A DNA stretch of 64,000 nt from Fomes fomentarius (taxonomy: Eukaryota > Basidiomycota > Agaricomycetes > Polyporales > Polyporaceae), in contig JABYQN010000008.1 in NCBI GenBank assembly GCA_022606135.1, forward strand, positions 1,798,001 through 1,862,000. The letters run 5' to 3'. This document shows, piece after piece, positions 11,201-24,122 of the stretch; position 1 is the stretch's first letter, and the number at the start of each line of letters is the position of its first letter. The position numbers were made by a program, and so were the translations under genes. The notes beneath the pieces are model-generated. The model saw only the letters and a program-made list of their open reading frames with translations. It had not been told where the DNA came from and searched no databases.

Positions 11201-11428
11201 ATGCACCACCTTTCCAAGCGGCTTGTCAACGCTGCTGCAGACGTGCCAGCCCCTGTTCCTGCGTCGCAACGTATACCCGAACGTCCCTTCACCACAGTGC
11301 TGCAGGGCCAGTGGAACAAACAGATCGAGGCCATCTTCCGGTATACGCGAGAGTTGGACCAGCACGTGGTCGCATGGGGACGCAAAACGTTGTATGGCGG
11401 AGACACGAGCCACACGAAGTCGCAGTGA
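11201..11428 (+). CDS. small hypothetical protein, 75 aa
   Basis: An uninterrupted ORF encodes MHHLSKRLVNAAADVPAP and continues through RPFTTVLQGQWNKQIEAIF, RYTRELDQHVVAW to SHTKSQ. Its composition is even and globular, with an amphipathic helix around residues 35-57. That is unlike the low-quality frames around it. The sequence CTAACAG directly before the ATG resembles a 3' splice site, so this may be the last exon of a longer gene whose upstream exons I cannot place. There is no signal peptide. I do not recognise the family. The basic N-terminus would permit mitochondrial targeting, but this is speculation. Confidence 0.42.
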   Translation: MHHLSKRLVNAAADVPAPVPASQRIPERPFTTVLQGQWNKQIEAIFRYTRELDQHVVAWGRKTLYGGDTSHTKSQ

Positions 11429-12805
11429 CATTTTCTTGCACTCCCACGTACTGTTCCCGTCTCTACAACTGTCTACATGTGGAATAGACTATCAGACCGC
11501 ACTCCGATTCCCACGGTCCAGCTCGAGCCCTCGAGTCTACGGTCGAACAATGTCCATAGATGACGGGGCGCAGGTATACATCAGATCGCGACTGCTCTTC
11601 AAGTGAAGGTCGTGTGCTTGCTGCCATGAAAGGTGGTGAGTGTCGGTCCCACGCAGAGTAAGGCCCATGCTCGGCTTTAGCGCGCAATCTGTTGACCTCG
11701 AAGCCATGTAGCTCGGAATCATGATACAACCGAAGGTACTCAACCGCGACTTATGTAGCCGCCGTGTGAAGTCTTGCAAACCATCCATGATAGCCGACTA
11801 ACATTCCTGATTCGGTCAATATCTACTAGTACAGGAGAATGTGAGTACAGTGTAAAGTTGCACCATGTTTGAGCATCGTCATGTAACACACGATAGATCT
11901 CTGATAAATGGTTCCGACCCTTCGGGGGCAACCAATGGCCTATTCTCCAGGTCGACGTTCTAACTATCGTGACGCTGCTATTGGCTTCCTATGGCGAGGG
12001 TGATTCACATGCAGGTACCGCGCGTACATCTCTTCTATGTCTCACATTTCCTAAACTTCCCATATGAATAGACTCCCATACACTTCTTTCAGAAGTGTAG
12101 TTTGCTGACCCCAAAATATGATCGATGTACGATTAAACCCATGCTGCCAGTGAGGAAGGGAAACGGGCAATCCTCATCTCCGGAGTCGCCGACTCAACCC
12201 CTAGGTTTAGCCCTGCCGATCTTCTAGCCCTCTCTAGGAGCGGCCCCGGCTTATTTGCACTACTTCGCTTCGCTGAGAAGAGCCACAAAGAATTTTTTAC
12301 CTTGGGAACACCACAATGCGCAACCTCTTCTGACGAGTGCAGTTCAGCCTGTTAGCCTCGTGAGTCTTCCGTGACGCCTTGGTGACCAAGTCAGGAATTC
12401 GCTTGTAAGCGGCATGCTAGATTTTCGTTGCTGGACAGTTCTGGGCTTTACTCTCACCACCGACCGGCATCTAGCTCGCGCCCGTAGCCTATTGTATAGC
12501 CTCGCCATCTAGGTCAATAAATCGGACGCGCAGCGGAATTCACCTGATTCAAACCGCGCATTGGTATGTGATCATCCTAAGCGATCTCGGGTGCGGGAGG
12601 TGCTCGCATGACATCTAGGGCGCATTCCAGACGCATCCTGTTGCCCTCGCGTGCAATTGCAACTTGAAAATGGCCAGCGTCCTAGATTTGCGCGCACTCC
12701 TTTTGGCGACCGGGGGTCCCGATGTGATGGCAACGATACAGGAACTGTCGGCCGGAAGAAGGTGGTCTCGCCGCTTGGTGCGATACGAACGTGACCGTGA
12801 CAGAA
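11429..12805. other. gene-poor interval upstream of catalase
   Basis: No supported gene. Short open frames occur on both strands without domains or splice logic. The last part is presumably the catalase promoter. Confidence 0.5.
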
Positions 12806-12812
12806 TATAAAG
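12806..12812 (+). promoter_or_regulatory. TATA box of the catalase gene
   Basis: TATAAAG lies 93 bases before the catalase ATG at 12905, a plausible core promoter position given a leader of 50-70 bases. Confidence 0.6.
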
Positions 12813-12904
12813 CTGGTCAGTGCTCCTCCACAACCCCATTCAACTCTTACAACTCCTTACGCTACTTCTACCCCAGGTCAAGGTGGTGCACGAGCCCGAC
12901 TATC

Positions 12905-15618
12905 ATGCTCTCTCCTTCCTTCCGACTTCTTCTTATCGCTGTCTCGCTCGTCACTGCTGCCAACGGATGGTACCCTGGCCAGAATGCCCCGGGGCTTGCT
13001 CGCGACACAGCGCCGCCCAGCCAGGCTGCTGCGTTCAACTTTGACGTGAGCACCGGTATCGATGTGCAGGAGAAGACTGCTACGCAGGACGCAGACGACG
13101 TCGAGTACACTCTGGACAACGGCTCGCCATATCCGCACCCATATGAGTACCAACGCATCGGCGACAACGGTGAGCAGCTTTAGCTCTAGCCCTGCTATGC
13201 CGGCACATCTAATCATAGGTCCCACTGTGCCGCAGGCCCTCTCCTTCTCCAAGACACCCACCTGCTGGAACTCTTCGGCGCGTTTGACCGCGAGCGTATA
13301 CCGGAACGAGTCGTGCATGCGCGCGGAGGTCGGTTGCCCATTTCTCAAACTATCAGACGTGCAGGGCTTAACTGCGAGGAACAGCCGGTGCACACGGTTA
13401 CTTTGAGGTCACCAACGCAGAGTTTGCCAAGAACTACACCATGATGCAAGTTTCGGTTTTAAGTCCCTGTTACCTCATCTTCTGACGCCTCACGATGATT
13501 CAGGGACATGTTGAGCGAGAATGGTCTGAAGACGCCTATCACGAGTGAATATGCCTTTTGTGATTGGTGCAGCGAAACTTCTGATAACTTACTTCTCGTA
13601 GTCCGGTTTAGCACCGTGGGCGGTGAGTCTGGCTCGGCTGACGAAGCCCGTGACCCCCGTGGTTTCGCGGTGAAGTATGTTCATTTGCACTCGATCAACG
13701 CCGCTCGCTCTCAGACACTTATTTATATTCATTTAGGTTCCGAACGCGTAAGGGCATCCTCGACCTCGTCATGAACAGTCAGTGCGCCACGCCCGCATTG
13801 CCTGTGTGTGTATTGAATGAATGGCCTAGATACGCCCGTGTTCTTCATCCGGGACCCCGCCAAGTTCCCCCACTTCATCCACGTTCGTGCCTGAGCCACC
13901 ATGAAGTTGTTACTGTATATCTGATAGGCCTACTTCGGCAGACTCAAAAACGTCACCCCGCGAGCCACCTCAGGGATAAGGAGTATGTTTTATCGTCTTC
14001 TGTCTCGTCCGAGCCTTACCCGACTGAAGCCGGACGCCTTACTTAGCATGTTCTGGGACTACCTCGGTTCCAACCCCGAGTCCTTGTACCAAGTCATGCG
14101 CCTGTTCTCGGACCTCGGCACGCCGTATGGCTTCCGTCATATGCATGCCTGGACCGGTCACACGTACCGGTATGCGGTATCAGCCTCAGCCACAGAAGGC
14201 ACACCGTACCCGAACGCTGACGCGATGTTACAGCTGGGTGAAACGGGACGGATCGTGGGTCTACGTCAAATTGTACGCGGAGTCCATGCAAGGCATCAAG
14301 AACTTCACCAACACCGAGGCAGCCAACATCGCCGGTCAGTCTTCGTTCGTACAGTTATTCGTACAGAAGCATGCTCATGGCACGCATCGTAGGTACCAAC
14401 CCTGACTTTGCGACGGAGGATCTCTGGGAGTCCATTCAGAACAGGACCTATCCGGGCTGGACTCTGTATGCGCAGGTCTTAGACCCTCAAGACGCACAGA
14501 ACTTCAAGTACAACGTCCTTGACCTTACCAAGTGCGTCCATTAGTGAACCTCATGAAATCATTAATTGACTGACGCCTTGCAGGGACTGGGGCTTCGACG
14601 ATGTTGCTCCCACCGAAATTGGCAAATTTTACCTTACTCAGAACCCCGCGAAGTACGTCGAATTTCTGAGTAGACGCTGTCCAACATCTGAATATCCCAT
14701 CTGCACTATGTAGCTACTTCGCCGAGATAGAGCAAGCCGCCTTCACACCTTCGCATGTCGTCGATGGTTGGGCTCCCTCCGCCGACCCTGTCCTCCAAGC
14801 CCGCCTTTTCTCTTACCCCGGTATGCACTGTTGTTCTCTTCCGCTTGATGTACTTAGCTACTACATCAATAGATACTCACCGCTACCGCTTGGGCGTGAA
14901 CCATATGGTATGCATTCCAATGGTTATCTAAGCGGCCTTTCTTAACGTCTATTCTCAACCTTCAGCAAATCCCGGTGAATGCGCCCATAAATCCCGTTGC
15001 AAACTTTGAGCGCGATGGCGCCATGAACGTCAATGGTAACCAGGGTGCACGGCCAAACTACCTTTCGACCCTCAGCAAGATCAACCTCCCACCTCGCCTT
15101 TACGTTGATGAGACCCACCAGCAGTGGACCGTGAGTAGTGGAATAAAGATAGTATCTCGGCATCGCTGATGTCGCACGCCCTTTCATACAGGGTGGAGCG
15201 GTTGCTGCACTCTCAGCGGTGACCGAAATCGACTTTGACTGGCCACGCCGGTTCTGGACCAGTCTGTCTGAGCAGGATCAAAAGAACCTCATCAGGTACG
15301 TGTCTCTGTTCCCTACTTTTTCTTGTCCCACCCCCGTAAAGTTAAAACCCGTATCCCGTTGCCACCAAAGACCATCAGTTACTACGCTGATACTGACATG
15401 CTCGTATTGCTTCCAGCAACGTCATCGGACATCTCGGAGGTGCACCCACGGAGAGCGTGCGCCAGCGCATGGCCTCGCTGTTCTACCATGCGAACGCAAC
15501 GCTGGGCCAGGCTATCGCTGACGGCGTTGGCGTCAAGATCACCCAGCTCACTTTCCCTGACGGCCCTACGTGGTTCAACGTCACCAAGGATACGCAGAAC
15601 TCGACCGTCGACTACTGA
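12905..15618 (+). CDS. secreted heme catalase
   Basis: About 530 residues spread over roughly 15 short exons. The N-terminus [21 protein letters not shown] is a signal peptide. Catalase landmarks follow in order: the distal His in [122 protein letters not shown], and the proximal heme Tyr in [17 protein letters not shown]. The enzyme dismutates hydrogen peroxide to water and oxygen. The signal peptide and several N-glycosylation sites place it outside the cell, where it would protect against peroxide made during lignocellulose decay. Exon 2 (13236-13328) must start after CCGCAG for the catalase frame to hold. Exon 3 ends at a GC donor (13446-13503 intron). The stop is TGA at 15616-15618. All signature residues are intact. 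Confidence 0.93.
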
Positions 15619-16017
15619 GCACGATGATGGTATGGATCTCATGGAGGTCGGGCGTTGTAGACATGTGTTGTAAATTATTGACTGGCGATGCCCTCATTTG
15701 TTGGGAGAACTTCCATTCGGTCCGAGCCCCCCTCTTATCACTTGAGTTACCGAGTTTGAATAGCATAGAGCGATAAGCCGCGTTCTCATTAGTACCTCCT
15801 TTCAATCTAGACCGACTGTTCCCAGAAAATGTTCATGTCAACGGATCATTGCATGCAATTGCAAAGCGAACAGGATGTTGTCAGTCAAGCAATTGAAGCA
15901 CAGACAAATCTGTATGAAGGAAATCAACGGGATACATGCTCTGATGGTGTACATCCATGACGTGCATATGATACAATGCGAGGACGGAACATATACAACA
16001 TAGCGCGATGTGACGCT
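15619..16017. other. convergent 3' region between catalase and eIF2 beta
   Basis: Holds the two 3' UTRs of converging genes. I see no further gene. Confidence 0.6.
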
Positions 16018-17314
16018 TCAGCCAGTCTTGTTCTTGATTTTGCTTCTCTTCCCGACCTGCGCCTGGAAACCGGTCTTGATCGTGTTGACGGACCGCCGGG
16101 ATCCGCACGACTCGCACGACATGAAGAATATACGGTTCTCCTTCGAGAGGATAGTATCAGGCGACTTGCACGTCTTGCACGTAACATACTCCACTGCGGC
16201 AAAGCAACACCGATCAGTAAGGTGAGTGGGATGAAGGGGAGGCAGGACGCGGGCAGAAGGCGGCGTACCGATGTATCGACGAAGTACGTGCTCGATTTGC
16301 TTCTGCTGGAAGCGACCCTTGATGACGAGCCGCCCTGAGCCATCAACAGAGCCGCTGGTACCCATTTCCGCAAACATGTATTGGATGACATGCTCCGGCT
16401 GCCGGTGCATACGTTTGCAGATATCGGAGACGTTGGCAAAGATGGACTTCTTGTTGCCTTCACGGAGAATTTGCGGAGGCGCGATGGTGTAACGTTTGCC
16501 GGCAGACGTGAGGAGGGCCGGGTTCGAGGCGTGTAATTGGGCATAGAATCGATGAAGCAGCTAATCGCAGAAGCAATTCGCTATCAGCGAAATGTTGATA
16601 ACTCAGAGATCATAGACGAGCGTACCTCTTCATACGTATAATCACGATCGGTCTTAAGCCATGGCTCGTTGCCAGAGTCGAGGCTCACACCCTCGCCGCC
16701 GCCACGGGCAAAGGGGTCGTCTCCGAGCTCTGCTTCGTCGATTTCCTGCAGCTGAGTCTCTTCTCCACCCTCATCCTCATCGGCCTCCTTGGCCTTGGAC
16801 TCGTTCAACTCCTTCTCGAACGCTTCCAAGTCAAGTGCAGCCTTCTTCGACGATTTCTTCTTCTTTTTCTTGAGATCGGAGAAGTCGAGGTCCTCAGATG
16901 CAGCGGGGACGGTGGTGGGGGTAGAGGTACCAGAGCCATCTCCGCCCTGATAACCACACCAACCTCAATACTCAGATCCAACGGAAGCAGTAAAGCAAGG
17001 ATGCGCACCAAGTCGAGCGGGATCTCCTTCTTCTTCTTCTTTTTCTTCAAGTCACCGAACATCGCCTTGAAGTCATCGTCCTCCTCCTTCTCCGCATCGT
17101 CCGCAGCCTCTCCAGTGACCCCGTTCTGCTTCATCCGCTCGTGCACGGTGGTCGTACCCATGTCGACCACATCGCCATTCGCGGTGACATTGTCGATCTC
17201 GGCCGGCGCAGGAGTAGTGGGGTCGGCTTCAGCACCGAGCGGGTCCTCAGAAAACGCGACGGTCTTCTTCTTGCGCTTCTTCAGCGAAGGATCAAACAAC
17301 GGCTCCTCCGACAT
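16018..17314 (-). CDS. SUI3: translation initiation factor eIF2 subunit beta
   Basis: Starts [20 protein letters not shown] at 17314 and encodes about 330 residues in several exons. The N-terminal half carries three lysine blocks ([28 protein letters not shown]), the known docking sites for eIF5 and eIF2B epsilon. The core domain reads [54 protein letters not shown] and [15 protein letters not shown]. The C-terminal C2-C2 zinc ribbon is [14 protein letters not shown] with the later [14 protein letters not shown]. The protein forms the eIF2 GTPase ternary complex that brings initiator Met-tRNA to the 40S subunit. Stop at 16020-16018. Divergent from the ATP synthase gamma gene. Confidence 0.93.
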
Positions 17315-17592
17315 ATTAGCTCGACTACGATCAGAAAGGTAGCAGGTATGAGGGTGTGTAGAAGTCGAAAAGTGCGAGCTCCCTGCAGACTTGATCAGCC
17401 TTCAGATGACTCTTGCCTGACTCTTGCCGAGGCGCATATCATTGTATCTCCGCCTAAAATGTAACCTCATGCTTGCCCGGAGCAATGCTCGGATATATTC
17501 GTACTCCGCCCGAACGCGTCCCGCCATTTCCCGGTGTCGACGTCGACAGCACCGACAACGACCTCCACTCCTTCATTTTCTCATTCCACAAC

Positions 17593-19089
<1,497 letters not shown>

Positions 19090-22000
19090 ATGTCGCTCAT
19101 CTCGGCACATAACTCGCCAATGATTTCCATCCCGAAGAAGACGACGGACGAGGTCGACTGGACGGGCCCAATCCGCAATGCGATCGCCCACTCGTACGGC
19201 GAGGATCCAGACAACTACGGCCAGGAGTGCGCGAATCTCCAACGATGCAGACAGGATGCAGTCAAGGGGGCAGGGAGCGACATGACAGGTATGTGTCATC
19301 AGTTCATGTTCTGTTGCTCTGTTGCTAGTTTGAGCCGACGATTTCGGCAGCAAAGGACTTGCTGCACAAGTACTTCGGTCAGCTTGAGCTGCTCGAGCTG
19401 CGCTTCTCGGAGATCCGAGTCAACTTCCCTTGGAGAGATGCATTCACGAACAAGCTCACGACCCAAACGTCCATCGCCTTTGAGAAAGCCTCTATCATCT
19501 TCCAGATCGCAGCCACACACTCTGCCATTGCAGCCTCTCAGAACAGGGCCGACCCCGAGGGCCTCAAACGCGCATTCTACTACTTCCGCACCACTGCTGG
19601 CATGCTCACGTACATCAACGACAACTTCCTCCATGCGCCATCAACGGACCTCAGCCGCGAGGTCATCAAGTTCCTCGTGGGACTTATACTCGCACAGGCG
19701 ACCGAGGTGTTCCTCGAGAAATGCACGGACGAGAAGAAGAGCAATGCGCTTGTGGCAAAGGTTGCTGCTCAGACAGCTTTCATGTACACATCCTTGAGCG
19801 AGGAGGTGAAGGAGTTCATGGGCAAGGGCATCTTCGACCGTAATTGGGTTACAGTCGTCCAGGTAAGTAATTCGGTCCGGTCCATGTGCGTCTCATCTCA
19901 TCCCTCAACTCCACAGGCCAAGGCCAAGTACTTCACCTCAGTCTCTCAATATTATCGTGGGCTTGCCGACAGCACTGCAGGGAAGCATGGAGACGCGCTT
20001 GTCCGCTTCACGGTTGCAGAAACGACAGCGAAAGAGGCTAACAGGACGGCATCTTCCTTCGCCTCCCTGTTCGTCACTCAGATGTCGCCCAATCTCCCAC
20101 CAGATGCTGGTCCTGCGCTGCAGGAGCTGACGAAAGCACATCTTGCCATGATCACTGACAAGAAGAACGAGGCTCAGCGCGAGAACGACCTGATTTATAA
20201 CGCGGTACTCCCTTCTCCAGAGACGCTGCCGCAGATCGACAAGGCAGCTGTCGCGACGCCCATTACGATCCAAGAAGTGTACGCGTCACCGGACGTGCAG
20301 AAGGTCATCGGCGTAGACCTCTTTGTTCGTTTGATTCCCCTCAGCGTTCACGAGAGCGCTAGCGTCTACTCGGAGGAGAAGGCCAAACTCGTGCGCGGTG
20401 AAGTCGAGAACGCTGACAATGCGGAAGCCGAAGTCAAGAGCACGCTCGAATCTTTGGGCATTAAGGAAGGGCTCGTGCGCTTCAAGGCAATCGCAGAAGG
20501 TGGTGTCGGCGGCGAGGCCGAACTCCCGGTGGATGTGCGCCGATGGAAGGAAGACATCGCGGTCATGGAAGGGCGTGAGAGCGTCGACAGCATCATGTCT
20601 GAGCTCAACCGCATGAAGGACACCGTTCGGCGGGAGCTCGATGGGATCAACCGCGATCTGGACACGGAGAGCAGAGAGTGCGAGGCGATGCGCGTCAAGT
20701 ACGACCACCTGTGGACCCAGGCCCCGTCTGCCTCGCTCACGAAGACGCTCCGCCAAGACCTGAAGGCGAACCTGCAGGCGTTGGATGCGGCCGCTCAATC
20801 TGACCAACAGGTCGTCAATATGTGGAATCCGTTCAGAAGCGAGGTTCAGCTATTGCTGTCGCCCGAAATCGAGGAGGTCTTTAGGGCGAGCGCGCAGGAT
20901 GGAGGCGCGGGCTCGGAGAACTTGCTTGACTTGGACGTTGGGAGTGAGTTGAAGGATGATGAAGAGCGGGCAAAGATTGGCCAGTTTGTCGACGAGATTG
21001 AGGAGCGATTCGGACGATTGAACAAGATACAGCATGAGCGCAAACAAGTTTTGAAGGACCTCAAAGACAAGGTAATGCAACTTTGCCTCTAATTTGTTGG
21101 TCGTAATTAACAATACTTAGGTGCAACAAGATGACGTCTCTCATCTTCTCCTGCTCAACCGACGCAACACTGGAGTCGAGAGCACTCTGTTCGCTGGAGA
21201 GCTGGAGAAGTTTCGACCTTATCAGCAGCGTCTTGCTGCCACTGTGCACCACGAGCAGGTTACCCTGCAGGAGCTGACGACTCTATGGCGTGGTCTGAAG
21301 GACATCGCCGGTCGGGGACCTGGGGCGAAGAAGTGGGAGGAACGCGAGAAGCGCAAGAAGGACACGGTTCGACGTTTCTCGCGCGCACGAGATGTTTACA
21401 TGGAAGTGCGCGACGGATTGGCGTATGTGCAAATATACTCAGCTAGTTTCTTGCCTCCAGCTGACGCGCTACTTTCAGGAAAGGACTTCAGTTCTACACC
21501 GAGTTGACAGAGCTGACGGCCGCCCTCAAGCGCAACGCCTCCTCCTTCATCTCGGGACGCAATGTGGAGCGTGAAGCACTCGCCTCGCAGGCGGAGACAG
21601 AGAAGAGACTCGCAATACCGAAGCCGTCCACATCATCCGCGTTCGGGAACAAGCCACCAGTGCCTCCGCCTCCACCAAAGCCCTCCACTGGACTTGAGTC
21701 ATCATTCGCGTCGCTGAATCTGCGCTCTGGGAGCAGCCCAGCATCTCCTCCCCCTCAATCTCAACGACAGTGGACATCTCCACCGCAGGCTCAGTCCTAT
21801 GCTCCCGCGCCCCCATCACAGTCAAGCTCCCAGCCGTACCCTCCTCCTCCGCAATCACAGCAGAGCCCCCAGCCGTATTCTCTACCACCAAGCAGCCAGC
21901 CGTCTGCTCCATACCTTCCGTCACCTCCTTCCCAGACGCCCTCTCAACCGTCATACCCCTCGGCACCACCATCAGATCCTTACGCGTCTCTTGGCATGTT

Positions 22001-22433
22001 TGGGAATACGAACACGCCGTCACCTCCTCCTGCACGTCCTCCCCCGCCTCCTCAACAACAACAACAGCAATACTCCTACTACCCACAGCAACAGCAGCAG
22101 CAACAGCCACCACCACCACCGCAATCGCCGTACGGACAACTCCAACGACAACAGACCTACCCACCTCCCTCATCTCAACAACAATACGGCGCGTATCAGA
22201 CCCCTCCCCCGCCGCCTTCCGGGGCCGCCTCGTCTCCCTTCCCGCCACCTCCACCGCCCATCAGCTATCAGTCGCAACAGTATGGCTCGACACCGCCCCC
22301 GCCTCAGCAGCAGCAGCAACAACAACAGCGACCACCTCAGCAGGGCGCGCCGCAGTATTACTACCCAAGCTATCCTGGCCAGCAGCAGCCCCAACAACAG
22401 TATCAGTATCCTCAGGGATACGGCGGTCGATAG
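19090..22433 (+). CDS. BRO1: vacuolar sorting protein Bro1 (ALIX-like, ESCRT-associated)
   Basis: Starts MSLISAHNSPMISIPKKTTD and encodes roughly 1,000 residues. The BRO1 domain occupies about residues 1-390 (ECANLQRCRQDAVK, LHKYFGQLELLELRF, FEKASIIFQIAATHSAIA, FYYFRTTAGMLTYINDNF, ASVSEYY-like SQYYRGLADSTAGKHGD). A helical V-like domain follows (ELNRMKDTVRRELDGIN, LLLLNRRNTGVESTLF, KKDTVRRFSRARDVY). The C-terminal 300 residues are extremely Pro/Gln/Ser-rich with polyproline and polyglutamine runs. In yeast and fungi Bro1 acts on endosomes in the ESCRT pathway, recruiting the deubiquitinase Doa4 and regulating ESCRT-III. Related Rim20 works in alkaline pH sensing, but the long proline tail points to Bro1. 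About five introns. Stop at 22431-22433. Confidence 0.9.
22045..22410 (+). repeat. CAA/CAG and CCN low-complexity tract in the Bro1 tail
   Basis: CAACAACAACAACAGCAA-type tracts alternate with CCN runs, giving polyGln and polyPro in the Bro1 frame. Such tracts are prone to length change, and they also create long spurious open frames in the other five frames. Confidence 0.75.
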
Positions 22434-22967
22434 TCACTAGTCAGTGCCGACAGCAGCGTTGAAGCAATATTGTACCCACATAGTTCTGTAGTATGGTCGC
22501 ACGAGATGTGCTCAGGATATGGACTGTAAACCATCGGAAGAATCTTTCATGGCTTCGCAGCAATCTGGACGTTATTCGTTTCCGAGTCTTGAAAGGAGCC
22601 GTGTGTAAGCGCTGGATCGAGATAAGAGGTGTACCAGTCGACCGCCAGATTAGTGCTAAGCAGTCATTTCCACTGCCAATGCACGGGTAGTTCGACGGTA
22701 CACACACTCGTCCTCGGTTTGACACGATCACGCAACATGCAAAGATGATGTCGTCAGGGATCGGAGGTCATGATGATAAATGATGAGCGGAAAAGAGACT
22801 GGAGAGGTATACATGGTAGTGATACAAGGTGCGGGAAACGAGATGAGCATAGATGACGATAAGTAAGCATCCTGTACGGTATGACAGAGAGTCAGCGCTC
22901 GTTCACGAGGAACACCGCACTGCGAAAGGTGCAACGCACATAAATCAAGATCACATGGATAAATGAA
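22434..22967. other. convergent 3' region between Bro1 and the small proline-rich gene
   Basis: Holds 3' UTRs. Short frames present on both strands show no coding character. Confidence 0.5.
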
Positions 22968-23228
22968 TCACAAGGGATGCGACCTGAACCGCCGGAGCGA
23001 CATCGACAAGCTCCGACGAGGCGGAGGCGGAGGCGGTGACTGAGCCCTTGCGCTGACGGGGGCTGTATGCGCTTGGGCTCGGAAGGGCTCCGGAGGAGGC
23101 GGCGGAGGCGTGGTTGCGACGAAGGGCGATACAGGTACTCCCGATGCTGGAGCGGCCCAACACATCGCCTCGATGGCGACGTTGGGCACGGCCATCACCT
23201 CGAGCGCGCGTGATAGAAGGTTGCGCAT
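22968..23228 (-). CDS. 86-aa proline-rich small protein, unknown function
   Basis: The ATG at 23228-23226 (context CACAATG) is the first ATG downstream of a TATA box at 23525-23520. The leader contains a convincing 65-nt intron, 23430-23366, with a GTGAGT donor, an ACTAATC-like branch site and a CTACAG acceptor. The protein starts MRNLLSRALEVMAVPNVAIE, has a short non-polar middle (MCWAAPASGVPVSPFV), and two proline clusters (TTPPPPPPEPFR and QSPPPPPPRRSLSM), ending in a basic tail RRFRSHPL. There is no clear signal peptide, no Cys-rich core and no C-terminal CAAX box, so it is neither an obvious effector-type secreted protein nor a mating pheromone. The gene architecture supports real expression. 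I do not recognise a family. Confidence 0.55.
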   Translation of the reverse strand: MRNLLSRALEVMAVPNVAIEAMCWAAPASGVPVSPFVATTPPPPPPEPFRAQAHTAPVSARAQSPPPPPPRRSLSMSLRRFRSHPL

Positions 23229-23365
23229 TGTGATTTGTGAGAGGAGGTTGGGTTAGGTGTGGTTGAGTTTGTTCTGGAGGAGCGAAGATCGAGAATGTGA
23301 GTGGCTGGTGCGTGAACGTTGCCGTGCGTAAGAGAAGGTTTGACTGACTGGATGCGGGTATTTCC

Positions 23366-23430
23366 CTGTAGAAGTTGATCGAGATTAGTGGCCTGTGTCC
23401 GCCGTATGACACAATGAGCTAGGAACTCAC
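23366..23430 (-). other. predicted 5' UTR intron of the small proline-rich gene
   Basis: GTGAGT donor at 23430, CTACAG acceptor ending at 23366, and a CACTAATCTC branch-site-like element about 20 bases upstream of the acceptor. The length of 65 nt is typical of introns elsewhere in the window. Confidence 0.55.
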
Positions 23431-23519
23431 AGAAGGCAAGTATCAGAGATGGAGTGTTGCAATTGTCAGAACAGGATATGTGGGATGTTGAGGTCTTTCA
23501 GCGTCCTCAATTGGATACA

Positions 23520-23525
23520 TTTATA
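23520..23525 (-). promoter_or_regulatory. TATA box of the small proline-rich gene
   Basis: TATAAA on the minus strand, about 290 bases upstream of the ATG in genomic distance (about 225 after removing the leader intron). Confidence 0.5.
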
Positions 23526-24122
23526 GCCTCCTCCCTCTAGACGATGTCTTGGGACTAGTGAGCAGGTGTCAGGAAACACTGCTGTCCAGAACCCCATCCA
23601 GGCTTGCGTCGAGAGACATCATGAAGAGGGTATGGTGTGGTCTAGACCATGACCGCGAACTTGGTAACGTTCAACACACCGGCTCATAGTCCCTGTGATA
23701 GACCCAAGAGAATCGTGCACAGAACGATAAGAAAGCATGCGATGATGCAGGCTGATTCGGTATGGACGAGACCACGATGGTAATAAGAACGAGAACAGTC
23801 TCTACAGGCCTGGGCTGTTATAGGCGCTCTCAACCTCGGACCGAAGGTACCGATGGGCAGACGTGCGGGGTTCCGGAAGGCTTCTCAGTCGACAGGTAGC
23901 ACGCATAGGCGTTGCGTGTGATTTTTCAAATAGCTGGTAAGTAGATGAGATTATCAGTGGGTTAGATATATCCTACGAGAAATGCAACTAATACTATGTG
24001 GTTGAACGAGTGTAAGTGATGATGGTCAGTATGTCCGGAAACACTAAGCGCAGGTTCAGTCAACGTCCTCAGGGAACACCAAAACATCAGCGCAGAGACA
24101 AGTCGGGTCACGTCCTCCTCCA
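23526..24122. other. intergenic sequence
   Basis: I see no gene here. It lies between the small gene's promoter and the 3' end of the FAD oxidase gene. Confidence 0.5.

Noticed and set aside
21547..22462. Long open frames overlapping the Bro1 tail in other frames
   Set aside because: They arise from CAA/CAG and CCN repeats and show only low-complexity Thr, His, Val or Arg-rich sequence.
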